Under the pieces are notes generated by a model, which was given only the letters and a program-made list of their open reading frames with translations, searched no databases and was not told the origin of the DNA. This document shows positions 15,912-23,207 of a stretch of 36,797 nt of DNA, in pieces. The first letter of the stretch is position 1, and each line of letters starts with the position of its first letter. The DNA is from an uncultured Eubacteriales bacterium. Its GTDB lineage: Bacteria > Bacillota > Clostridia > Oscillospirales > Oscillospiraceae. Made by a program: the position numbers and the translations under genes. The stretch spans positions 1-36,797 of the forward strand of contig UQVA01000018.1 of assembly GCA_900544405.1 (NCBI GenBank), in the 5' to 3' direction.

Positions 15912-16409
15912 ATGGGCATTTGGGAGAAGCTTCTGGGCGGCAAAAAAGAACGGATTTTTGCGCCCATGCCGGGGGAGACGGTCCCCCTGGCGGACGTGCC
16001 GGACGAGACCTTTGCAAAGGAAATTCTCGGCAAGGGGATTGCCATTCGGCCTGCCAGCGGCTCGGTCTGCGCCCCCTGCGCCGGACGGGTGGACATGGTG
16101 TTTGAAACGGGCCATGCAATCACGCTGACGGCGGACAACGGGGCGGAAATTCTCGTTCATGTGGGACTGGACACGGTGAATCTGAAGGGAAAATATTTTC
16201 ACGTTCACGCCAAAGCCGGGCAGCGGGTAGCAAAAGGCGACCTGCTGCTGGAATTTGACCGGGAGGCCATTGCCGGGGCTGGGTACGACACCGTAACGCC
16301 GGTGATCATCTGCAATTCGGACCGCTACGTCAACATTACCGCCCTGACGGGCCGGACCGTGGCCCTGGGGGATGTTATTCTGGAGCTGGGCCGGGAGGTG
16401 CGCAAATGA
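15912..16409 (+). CDS. crr: PTS glucose-family enzyme IIA component
   Basis: This soluble IIA domain carries phosphate from HPr-His~P to the IIB domain of the sugar permease. The 165-residue product resembles IIA-Glc, with the two conserved His in FETGHAI (His68) and ILVHVGLDTV (His83, the phosphorylated one). The KGIAIRPASG and LKGKYFHVH segments are family-typical. The chosen ATG follows AAAGGATGG by about 11 bases; ATG 15900 is an alternative adding four residues. A -10-like TATACT lies at 15873-15878 without a clear -35. It is first in a four-gene PTS operon and overlaps ptsI by four bases. Confidence 0.9.
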   Translation: MGIWEKLLGGKKERIFAPMPGETVPLADVPDETFAKEILGKGIAIRPASGSVCAPCAGRVDMVFETGHAITLTADNGAEILVHVGLDTVNLKGKYFHVHAKAGQRVAKGDLLLEFDREAIAGAGYDTVTPVIICNSDRYVNITALTGRTVALGDVILELGREVRK

Positions 16410-18025
16410 AGCGGGGCATCGGTCTGCCGGTGTACCCCGGCGTGGCCATCGGGAAGCCGGTGGTCTACCGGAAGCCGGAAAGCGCCACCCCTTTGGACGT
16501 GGGGACCCCGGAGGCGGAAGCGCTGAAATTTCACAACGCCTGCCAGGAGGCGAAAAACCAGCTTTCCGCCCTGGCGCAGATCGCACGGGCAGGTCTGGGC
16601 GGGGAACAGGCGGAAATTCTGGAGGTCCAGGTGCTGATGCTGGAGGACGGTGAGTTCCTGGAAGGGGTGGAAGCGGCCATTTCCTCCGGGGCTTCCGCTG
16701 CTGAGGCGGTCCGGCAGCAGGGGGAGACCATGGCCCAGGAAATGGCGGCGCTGGATGACGATTATCTACGGGCAAGGGCGGCGGATATTCGGGACGCAGC
16801 AGGCCGGGTGGCCGGGATTCTGCGGGGGACAGGGGAATTTGCTTTTCCGGAGGGGGAATTTCTCCTGCTGGCGGAGGACCTGGCCCCCAGCGAGACGGTC
16901 CGGCTCCCACGGGACCGGGTGCTGGGTCTGGTGACGAGACAAGGCTCTGCCAACAGCCACACGGCCATCCTGGCAAGGACTTTGAACATTCCCTCCCTGG
17001 TCCAGGCGGATATGGACCTGAACGACGGAGAAAATGCCAGAATTCTGGCCATTGACGCCTCCTGCGGGGAATGGTTCCTGGACCCGGACGTGGACACGCT
17101 GGACCGGTTGAAAGAAAAGCAGGCCGCCCTGAATCGGCAGCGGGCGGGGCTGGATGCCTACCGGGACCGGGAGACCGTGACCCCCTCCGGCAGGAAAATT
17201 CAACTCTTTGCCAATGTCGGCTCTGCTGAGGACGTAGCAGCGGCTCTGGCCGCGGGCGCCGAGGGCATCGGGCTTTACCGAAGCGAATTTCTCTACCTGG
17301 GCCGGGAGAACTTGCCATCGGAAGAAGAACTTTTTGAAGCCTATCGGACGGCAGCGGAACAAATGAAGGGCAAAAACGTCATCATCCGCACATTGGACAT
17401 CGGTGCGGACAAGCAGGCTCCCTATCTGAATCTTCCCGCCGAGGAAAACCCGGCGCTGGGCCTTCGGGGACTGCGGCTGTGCCTTGTCCATCCGGAATTA
17501 TTCCTGCCCCAGCTGCGGGCCATTTACCGGGCCTCCGCCTACGGAAATCTGAGCCTTATGTTCCCCATGGTCACATCCCTCTGGGAATTGCAGGAGGCCA
17601 AGCGGCTCTGCATCCAGGTCCGTTCGGAATTGGGAGCCGATGGGGTGGCATACCGAGAAATTCCTATCGGCATGATGATCGAGACCCCAGCCGCCGCTCT
17701 GGAAGCCCGGGAATTTGCCAAAGAAGCGGACTTTTTCAGCGTGGGCACCAACGACCTGACCCAATACGCCCTGGCTCAGGACCGGCAGAACGCTGCTTTG
17801 GAGCGGTTCTTTGATCCCTGTCATCCGGCCCTGCTGAAATTGCTCCGGTCCATTGCCGGAGCCGCTCAAAAAGCTGGCATCTGGGCGGGCATCTGCGGGG
17901 AACTGGCCGGGGACGCCGCTCTGGCGGGAATGTTTTTGGATATGGGCTACCGGGAGTTGTCCATGGCTCCGGGACGAATTCTCGAAGTGCGGAAAACCAT
18001 TTGCGAAAGGGAGGAAACACCATGA
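16406..18025 (+). CDS. ptsI: PTS enzyme I (phosphoenolpyruvate-protein phosphotransferase)
   Basis: Enzyme I takes phosphate from PEP and passes it to HPr. The 539-residue product is slightly shorter than the usual 570 or so. The phospho-His is His185 in GSANSHTAILAR. The TIM-barrel PEP-binding domain has the motifs GIGLYRSEF, MFPMVTS, GMMIETPAA, FFSVGTNDLTQYA and the active Cys in ICGELAGD near 500. The start overlaps the IIA stop (ATGA) and the end overlaps the HPr start in the same way, so the three genes are translationally coupled. It may be a dedicated second copy or the only enzyme I of the cell; the window cannot tell. Confidence 0.95.
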   Translation: MKRGIGLPVYPGVAIGKPVVYRKPESATPLDVGTPEAEALKFHNACQEAKNQLSALAQIARAGLGGEQAEILEVQVLMLEDGEFLEGVEAAISSGASAAEAVRQQGETMAQEMAALDDDYLRARAADIRDAAGRVAGILRGTGEFAFPEGEFLLLAEDLAPSETVRLPRDRVLGLVTRQGSANSHTAILARTLNIPSLVQADMDLNDGENARILAIDASCGEWFLDPDVDTLDRLKEKQAALNRQRAGLDAYRDRETVTPSGRKIQLFANVGSAEDVAAALAAGAEGIGLYRSEFLYLGRENLPSEEELFEAYRTAAEQMKGKNVIIRTLDIGADKQAPYLNLPAEENPALGLRGLRLCLVHPELFLPQLRAIYRASAYGNLSLMFPMVTSLWELQEAKRLCIQVRSELGADGVAYREIPIGMMIETPAAALEAREFAKEADFFSVGTNDLTQYALAQDRQNAALERFFDPCHPALLKLLRSIAGAAQKAGIWAGICGELAGDAALAGMFLDMGYRELSMAPGRILEVRKTICEREETP

Positions 18026-18279
18026 AAACCGTTACCCATGTCATTGCCGACCCTCTGGGGCTGCACGCCCGACCTGCGGGCCTGCTGGTGAAGCTGGCCG
18101 GTGACTTTGAAAGCGCCATCGTCGTGACCACCTCCACCGGCAACGCCGATGCCAAGCGCATCATGGCCCTGATGCGGCTTGGGGCCAAGCAGGGGACCCT
18201 GCTCACCGTCACCTGCAGCGGCCCTGACGAGGAGGCCGCCGCCGAGGCCATCCGGCGCCTTCTCACGGACCACCTCTGA
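18022..18279 (+). CDS. ptsH: HPr-family phosphocarrier protein with Arg46
   Basis: HPr relays phosphate from enzyme I to the IIA domain through His15, present here in GLHARPAG (13-20). The 85-residue length is normal. In Firmicutes HPr, Ser46 (usually KSIMGVMSLG) is phosphorylated by HPr kinase for carbon catabolite repression. Here the segment is KRIMALMRLG, so position 46 is Arg and position 52 is also Arg. The protein should carry phosphate on His15 but cannot be Ser46-phosphorylated. ATG overlaps the ptsI stop and follows GGGAGG. It is not a Crh-type protein, since those lack His15. Confidence 0.93.
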   Translation: MKTVTHVIADPLGLHARPAGLLVKLAGDFESAIVVTTSTGNADAKRIMALMRLGAKQGTLLTVTCSGPDEEAAAEAIRRLLTDHL

Positions 18280-18303
18280 GCAAACCAAAGGAGCGTTTCT
18301 ATT

Positions 18304-19806
18304 ATGAAGCAGCTGCAAAAACTTGGTAAGGCGCTGATGCTGCCGGTGGCCGTGCTGCCCATTTGCGGCATTCTCATGGGCCTGGGGTATCTGCTGTGTC
18401 CGGCCTATATGATGGGCAGCGACGTGGCCGCCGAACTGGGCTACGCCACCTCCGGGGCCGCCTATTCCATCGGATTTTTCCTGATAAAGGCCGGCGGTGC
18501 CCTCATCGACAACATGGCCGTTCTGTTCGCCGTGGGCGTGGCCGTGGGTTTGGCAAAAGAAAGCGACGGCACGGCAGGACTGGCGGGCCTTGTGTCCTGG
18601 CTGATGATCACCAATCTGGTGGGAGCCGCCGGGAGTATTGCGCCGGGACTGGTGGAAAACGGGACCTGGGCGTTGGCTTATGACAAAATCGCCAATCCCT
18701 TTATTGGAATTCTCTCCGGCATCATCGGCGGCACGGTCTACAACCGGTTCCGTCACACAAAATTGCCGGATATGCTGGCCTTTTTCTCCGGAAAGCGCAG
18801 CGTGGCCATCGTTACGGGACTGGTGTCCATCGCGGTTTCGGCCATTCTGCTGCTGGTGTGGCCGGTGGTATTCGGAGCACTGGTGGCCATCGGCAACGGC
18901 GTGAAGCGGCTGGGGGCCGTGGGCGCAGGCATTTACGCCTTCCTGAACCGGCTGCTCATCCCCACGGGCCTGCACCATGCCCTGAACAATGTGTTCTGGT
19001 TCGACACCATCGGCCTGGGAGATCTGACCGCCTACTGGAACGGCCTGACCACCGGCAGCACCCTGAACGGGAACCCCGTTGACTGGTCCGTGGGAATGTA
19101 TATGTCCGGATTCTTCCCCTGCATGATGTTCGGCCTGCCCGGTGCGGCGCTGGCCATGATTTTGGCCGCCAAACCGGAGCGGCGGAAATCCGTGGCGGGT
19201 CTGGTAGGCTCGGCGGCGTTGTGCGCCTTCCTATGCGGCGTGACGGAACCATTTGAGTTTGGCTTCATGTTCCTGGCCTTCCCGCTGTATGTGGTCTACG
19301 CCCTGCTCTATGGCATTTTTGCCGCCGTCACCGTGGCTCTGGGTTTCCGGGCGGGCTTCTGCTTCTCCGCCGGAGCAACGGACCTGATTTTCTCTGCATC
19401 CTTGCCCGCAGCGGCGAAAACCTGGCTGATTTTGCCGTTGGGATTGGCGGCCTTTGCGGTGTTCTTTCTGGTATTCTACTTTGCCATTCGGAAATTCAAC
19501 CTGAAAACCCCCGGCCGAGAGGAATCGACGGCAGGGGAGGAGACGTTGGAGCCGGCCAACAGCGATTTTACGGAAATGGCAAAAATGATTCTGGAAGGTC
19601 TTGGCGGAAAAGAGAATCTTACGTCCATTGACCACTGTGTTACCCGGCTGCGGCTGGAGGTCCGGGACCCCCTCCGGGTGGACGAAAAGAAGCTGAAAGC
19701 CGCCGGGGCAGCCGGGGTCATCCGTCCCGGCAAGACCGCCGTGCAGGTCATCATCGGCCCGAAGGTCCAGTTCGTGTACGATGAATTCAAGCGCCTGGCA
19801 AATTAA
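18304..19806 (+). CDS. PTS glucose/GlcNAc-family permease EIICB
   Basis: This membrane permease imports and phosphorylates a sugar. The 500-residue product has the IIC domain first, with about ten hydrophobic segments over 1-395, including NRLLIPTGLHHALNNVFW (215-232) and GVTEPFEF (312-319). The IIB domain follows at about 422-500 with the phospho-Cys445 in DHCVTRLRL. The LLIPTGLHHALN wording is nearer to NagE-type N-acetylglucosamine permeases than to PtsG, which has PFGLHHIWN. GlcNAc is therefore my first guess, not proven. There is no fused IIA; the separate IIA gene of the operon fills that role. It follows HPr by 24 bases with AAAGGAG. Confidence 0.9.
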   Translation: MKQLQKLGKALMLPVAVLPICGILMGLGYLLCPAYMMGSDVAAELGYATSGAAYSIGFFLIKAGGALIDNMAVLFAVGVAVGLAKESDGTAGLAGLVSWLMITNLVGAAGSIAPGLVENGTWALAYDKIANPFIGILSGIIGGTVYNRFRHTKLPDMLAFFSGKRSVAIVTGLVSIAVSAILLLVWPVVFGALVAIGNGVKRLGAVGAGIYAFLNRLLIPTGLHHALNNVFWFDTIGLGDLTAYWNGLTTGSTLNGNPVDWSVGMYMSGFFPCMMFGLPGAALAMILAAKPERRKSVAGLVGSAALCAFLCGVTEPFEFGFMFLAFPLYVVYALLYGIFAAVTVALGFRAGFCFSAGATDLIFSASLPAAAKTWLILPLGLAAFAVFFLVFYFAIRKFNLKTPGREESTAGEETLEPANSDFTEMAKMILEGLGGKENLTSIDHCVTRLRLEVRDPLRVDEKKLKAAGAAGVIRPGKTAVQVIIGPKVQFVYDEFKRLAN

Positions 19807-19810
19807 CGAA

Positions 19811-19846
19811 GGCACGGCAGAGGGAAAATTCACCCTCTGCCGTGCC
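19811..19846. terminator. Terminator between the PTS operon and the HNH gene
   Basis: A perfect 14-bp GC-rich stem (19811-19824 with 19833-19846, eight-base loop). The downstream T run is weak (TCCATTGATTTATT on the plus strand). It sits between two convergent genes and probably serves both. Confidence 0.7.
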
Positions 19847-19855
19847 TCCATTGAT

Positions 19856-20215
19856 TTATTGCAGTATTTTATTTCCCTTGGAACGGTTGCATTTCCAGCA
19901 CAATGTTTGCAGGTTGTTTTCTTCGGTAAGCCCACCTTTGGAAACAGGAATGATATGGTCGATTTCCAGTAAAAGATTGGGTGCTGCAAGTGTCGAATTT
20001 CCGCAATTGCAGCATGTATAGTGGTCCCGCTCTTTAATGGCATCCCGCAATTTGGGCGTCATCAGAACCCGCTGTTCTTTTGCAAAGGCATCGGCAGTAA
20101 GTTTGCTTTCCAGCATTTCAATAAGCGCTATAATCGTCTCGTTTGTCATAGGAACGGTAAAATAGCGCTGTGCCATCCCGCCGCCGGAGGTATTTATAAT
20201 CTCGATAACCGGCAT
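19856..20215 (-). CDS. HNH endonuclease
   Basis: The 119-residue product has the HNH nuclease fold in its C-terminal half. A CxxC zinc pair (Cys68/Cys71, or Cys69) in YTCCNCG is followed by the catalytic DHIIP at 86-90. GGLTEENNLQTLC gives the Asn, and a second CxxC pair is CWKC (106-109). The N-terminal 50 residues are unassigned. ATG follows AGGAGGG by six bases. No terminase or intron features are adjacent, so it is a free-standing HNH protein. It lies in an AT-rich patch that differs from the GC-rich flanks, suggesting acquisition. Confidence 0.85.
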   Translation of the reverse strand: MPVIEIINTSGGGMAQRYFTVPMTNETIIALIEMLESKLTADAFAKEQRVLMTPKLRDAIKERDHYTCCNCGNSTLAAPNLLLEIDHIIPVSKGGLTEENNLQTLCWKCNRSKGNKILQ

Positions 20216-20266
20216 CTATATCCCTCCTAAAATTGATTTGTCGCTCGTCATGCAATCTGAAAGTTA

Positions 20267-20479
20267 TTATTTCAAAATAAAGGGTAGTATTATCATAACA
20301 ACTCCTGATAGAGCAAATAAAATACCGCCAATTTTTGTGGTTTTCAGATATAACTCAGATGGCTCATCTGCAAAATAAGATTTCCATGCTTCTGTTAATT
20401 TCCACACTAAATCTGGCTTTAAAAAAATAAACACACCTAAAACAAAAATTATAACTCCACCACTAATAGACCATAACAT
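20267..20479 (-). CDS. Small two-helix membrane protein
   Basis: The 70-residue product has two hydrophobic helices (about 2-20 and 48-69). They are joined by an amphipathic charged loop, KPDLVWKLTEAWKSYFADEPSELYLKT in pieces (21-47). ATG follows GGGAGGG by five bases, a strong site. It is 18 bases after the upstream small membrane gene and probably co-transcribed with it. Family not recognised; function unknown. Confidence 0.7.
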   Translation of the reverse strand: MLWSISGGVIIFVLGVFIFLKPDLVWKLTEAWKSYFADEPSELYLKTTKIGGILFALSGVVMIILPFILK

Positions 20480-20497
20480 AGGCTTCCCTCCCGTTAT

Positions 20498-20647
20498 TCA
20501 AGTCCAGGGTATTACATTCCATTCAGGCAAATTCAAATCTTGAAGGACAAACGATTCCAATTCGTTTGCTAACAATTTGAACGCATATTTAACAGCCAGA
20601 AACAGACAAATCGTGAGTGCGATGAATAGAATCCAAAATAGCAGCAC
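20498..20647 (-). CDS. Very small membrane protein (GTG start)
   Basis: The proposed 49-residue product has one strongly hydrophobic segment (about 1-23) and then a soluble tail ending PEWNVIPWT. The open frame extends upstream to 20770, but an excellent promoter (20675-20703) lies inside that extension, so the start must be downstream. GTG 20647 is the first in-frame start after the expected transcription start, with a GGGGG stretch upstream. The gene is supported by the promoter and the tight spacing to the next gene rather than by homology. Confidence 0.45.
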   Translation of the reverse strand: MLLFWILFIALTICLFLAVKYAFKLLANELESFVLQDLNLPEWNVIPWT

Positions 20648-20674
20648 AACGCATACCCCCGCTCTTTTTCTACG

Positions 20675-20703
20675 ATTATAGCAAGTTTTCGGTGGAATGG
20701 CAA
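20675..20703 (-). promoter_or_regulatory. Promoter of the small membrane protein operon
   Basis: On the minus strand TTGCCA (20698-20703), 17 bases, TATAAT (20675-20680) with an extended TGC before it. It probably drives both small membrane genes and perhaps the HNH gene. Confidence 0.75.
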
Positions 20704-20764
20704 TGGCAAAATACGATCCATTGCTGTTCCGGAGGCGGAAAATTTTCTTCTCGTGGATTTTCAG

Positions 20765-20793
20765 TTGCAATCCTGCTTTCCTTGTGCTATGAT
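20765..20793 (+). promoter_or_regulatory. Promoter of the feo operon
   Basis: TTGCAA (20765-20770), 17 bases, TATGAT (20788-20793) with an extended TGC. It is divergent from the small membrane promoter. Regulation by iron would be expected, but I see no convincing Fur box. Confidence 0.7.
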
Positions 20794-20833
20794 ACGAAAG
20801 TTAGCTTCAGTGAACTTTTCGGAGGAGAAAGAC

Positions 20834-21067
20834 ATGAGAACCATTGATGATTTGACCATAGGGGAGTCCGGCGTGATCTCCCAGGTAGGCGGGGAAGGCG
20901 CCCTGCGGCTCCGGTTCCTGGACATGGGCCTGATTCCCGGCACCACCGTGACCCTGCGGAAAATCGCCCCCATGGGGGACCCCATTCAAATTCAGGTCCG
21001 GGGATACGAACTGACCATTCGCCGGGAGGACGCCCGGAAGATCGATCTTCGGGAGGAGAGGGTATGA
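20834..21067 (+). CDS. feoA: Ferrous iron transport protein A
   Basis: FeoA is a small SH3-fold cytosolic partner of the FeoB iron transporter. The 77-residue product has the expected GALRLRFLDMGLIPGTTVT core and a C-terminal strand with RGYELTIRREDARKI. I start at ATG 20834 behind GGAGGAG rather than at an upstream in-frame start that overlaps the promoter. It overlaps feoB by ATGA. Confidence 0.93.
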   Translation: MRTIDDLTIGESGVISQVGGEGALRLRFLDMGLIPGTTVTLRKIAPMGDPIQIQVRGYELTIRREDARKIDLREERV

Positions 21068-23064
21068 TCTTTGCGTTGGCAGGCAATCAGAACTGCGGAA
21101 AAACCACCCTTTTCAACGCCCTGACCGGCTCCAATCAGCACGTGGGCAATTTCCCCGGCGTGACCGTGGACCAGAAAATGGGCACCATCAAAAATACCGA
21201 GGACAGCGTGGTGGACCTGCCGGGTATTTACTCGATACGTCCCTATACACAGGAGGAGATCGTCACCCGGGATTTCATCCTGAACCAAAAGCCCGATGCT
21301 ATCATCAACATCGTAGACGCCACCAACATCGAGCGAAATTTGTACTTAACGCTTCAGCTGCTGTCCCTTCAGGTCCCCATGGTTATTGCTCTGAACATGA
21401 TGGACGAGCTTCGGGGCAACGGCGGCAGCGTGGACGTGCAGAAAATGTCCCAGGCCATCGGCGTGCCGGTGGTGCCCATCAGCGCCGCCAAAAATGAAGG
21501 CGTTTCCGAACTGGTGGACGTGCTGCGGGACACGGCTCAGAAGAAAATTCTCCCGGCGGTGCAGGATTTCTGCCCGGACGGCCCGGTCCACCGGTGCATC
21601 CATGCCGTGTGTCACATCATCGAGGACCACGCCGAGCGGGCCGGTATTTCCCGGCGCTTTGCAGCCACCAAGCTCATCGAGGGCGAGGAGGAATTTGCGG
21701 AAAAGCTGGGCCTCAGCCAGAACGAGAAGGAACTCATTGAGCACTCCGTCATAGAAATGGAGTACGATTCCGGCCTGGACCGGAATGCGGCATTGGCCGA
21801 TATGCGCTACAACTTCATCGAGAAGGTCTGCGCCTCCTGCGTGGTGAAGGCCGCCGAAAGCAAGGAGCATAAGCGCAGCGTGGCCATCGACAAGGTGCTG
21901 ACCCATCGGATTTTTGCCATTCCTGTGTTCGTCGGCATCATGGCGCTAATCTTCTACCTGACTTTTTACTTGATTGGACCGTTCTTTTCGGATATAATTG
22001 CCTATGGTGTGGACGGATTCACCGCATTGGTGGACCGGGGCCTCACCGCCTACGGCATCAATCCGGTTGTCCACAGTCTCCTCATCGACGGCGTGTTCGC
22101 CGGGGTAGGCAGCGTGCTGAGCTTCCTGCCGCTGATCGTGACGCTGTTCTTCTTCCTGTCCATTCTGGAGGATTCCGGCTATATGGCTCGGGTGGCCTTC
22201 GTGATGGACAATCTCCTGCGGAAGATCGGTCTGTCCGGCCGCAGCTTCGTGCCCATGCTCATCGGCTTCGGCTGCTCCGTCCCGGCGGTCATGGCCACCC
22301 GGACCCTGTCCTCTCAGCGGGACCGGAAAATGACCATTCTGCTGGTGCCCTTTATGAGCTGCTCCGCCAAAATTCCCATTTACACCCTGTTTGCTGCGGC
22401 GTTCTTTCCGGGACACAAGCTGCTGGTGATGATGATTTTATACTTTGGGGGCATCGTGGTTGGGATTCTCATGGCACTGCTGCTGAAAAGCACCATTTTC
22501 CATGGCAAACCCGTGCCGTTCGTCATGGAACTGCCCAACTATCGCTTCCCCTCGGCAAAGAGCGTGGGGCTTCTCATGTGGGAGAAGGCAAAGGATTTCC
22601 TGCAGCGGGCCTTTACGGTCATTTTCACGGCGACGGTCATCATCTGGTTCCTGCAATCCTTTGACCTGCACCTGAACGTGGTCACGGACAGCGCCGACAG
22701 CATTCTGGCGGCTTTGGGCCGTCTGGTGGCTCCCATCTTTGCCCCGCTGGGCTTCGGAGATTGGCGGATGGTCACGGCATTGGTGTCCGGCTTCACGGCC
22801 AAGGAAGCGGTGGTCAGCACCTTCGGCGTGATCCTGGGTGTCAGCACCGACCAGCTGGTCTCGGCGCTTGGCAGCCTGTTTACGCCCTTGTCTGCGGCGT
22901 CCTTCCTGACCTTCTGCCTGCTCTACACCCCCTGTGTGGCCGCCGTAGCGACCATTCGCCGGGAGTTGGATTCCACCTGGAAAACCATCGGTGTAGTCAT
23001 CATGCAGTGCGTCATTGCCTGGCTGGCGGCCCTGGCGGTCTATCAGATCGGAGCAATGCTATGA
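21064..23064 (+). CDS. feoB: Ferrous iron transporter FeoB
   Basis: FeoB is the main bacterial Fe(II) importer, with a cytosolic G domain fused to a membrane channel domain. The 666-residue product has the P-loop GNQNCGKTT at 7-15, switch and G3 in DLPGIYSIRPYTQEE, and G4 NMMD. The transmembrane part starts at about residue 283 and contains two Gate-type regions, including GFGCSVPAVMATRTLS. The G1 sequence has the Asn and Cys common in FeoB. It overlaps both feoA and the Cys-rich gene that follows, so the three are coupled. Confidence 0.96.
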   Translation: MIFALAGNQNCGKTTLFNALTGSNQHVGNFPGVTVDQKMGTIKNTEDSVVDLPGIYSIRPYTQEEIVTRDFILNQKPDAIINIVDATNIERNLYLTLQLLSLQVPMVIALNMMDELRGNGGSVDVQKMSQAIGVPVVPISAAKNEGVSELVDVLRDTAQKKILPAVQDFCPDGPVHRCIHAVCHIIEDHAERAGISRRFAATKLIEGEEEFAEKLGLSQNEKELIEHSVIEMEYDSGLDRNAALADMRYNFIEKVCASCVVKAAESKEHKRSVAIDKVLTHRIFAIPVFVGIMALIFYLTFYLIGPFFSDIIAYGVDGFTALVDRGLTAYGINPVVHSLLIDGVFAGVGSVLSFLPLIVTLFFFLSILEDSGYMARVAFVMDNLLRKIGLSGRSFVPMLIGFGCSVPAVMATRTLSSQRDRKMTILLVPFMSCSAKIPIYTLFAAAFFPGHKLLVMMILYFGGIVVGILMALLLKSTIFHGKPVPFVMELPNYRFPSAKSVGLLMWEKAKDFLQRAFTVIFTATVIIWFLQSFDLHLNVVTDSADSILAALGRLVAPIFAPLGFGDWRMVTALVSGFTAKEAVVSTFGVILGVSTDQLVSALGSLFTPLSAASFLTFCLLYTPCVAAVATIRRELDSTWKTIGVVIMQCVIAWLAALAVYQIGAML

Positions 23065-23195
23065 CGTGGCTGGATTGGGCGCTTCTCGGAGCCGCGGTGG
23101 GTTGGTGCCTTTATTGCCTTTTTCGGCGAAAAAAGAAAAAATGCGGCAGCTGTTGCTGCTCCTGCTGCGGGAATTGCGAGGACTGCCGGAAGTAG
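23061..23195 (+). CDS. FeoB-associated Cys-rich membrane protein
   Basis: A 44-residue protein with one N-terminal membrane helix (about 4-21), a basic stop RRKKKK and a Cys-rich cytosolic tail. The nine tail Cys (28, 31, 32, 33, 35, 36, 39, 42 and the helix-side Cys16/19 in addition) could bind iron or another metal. This matches the FeoB-associated Cys-rich family, thought to act like FeoC. Its start overlaps the feoB stop. The role is known only from gene context. Confidence 0.88.
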   Translation: MTWLDWALLGAAVGWCLYCLFRRKKKKCGSCCCSCCGNCEDCRK

Positions 23196-23207
23196 GAGGT
23201 TCTTTCT

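Noticed and set aside
15803..16138. N-terminal extension of the SUKH-like protein
   Set aside because: It is antisense to the IIA gene and has low-quality composition; a start at 15802 gives a compact protein.
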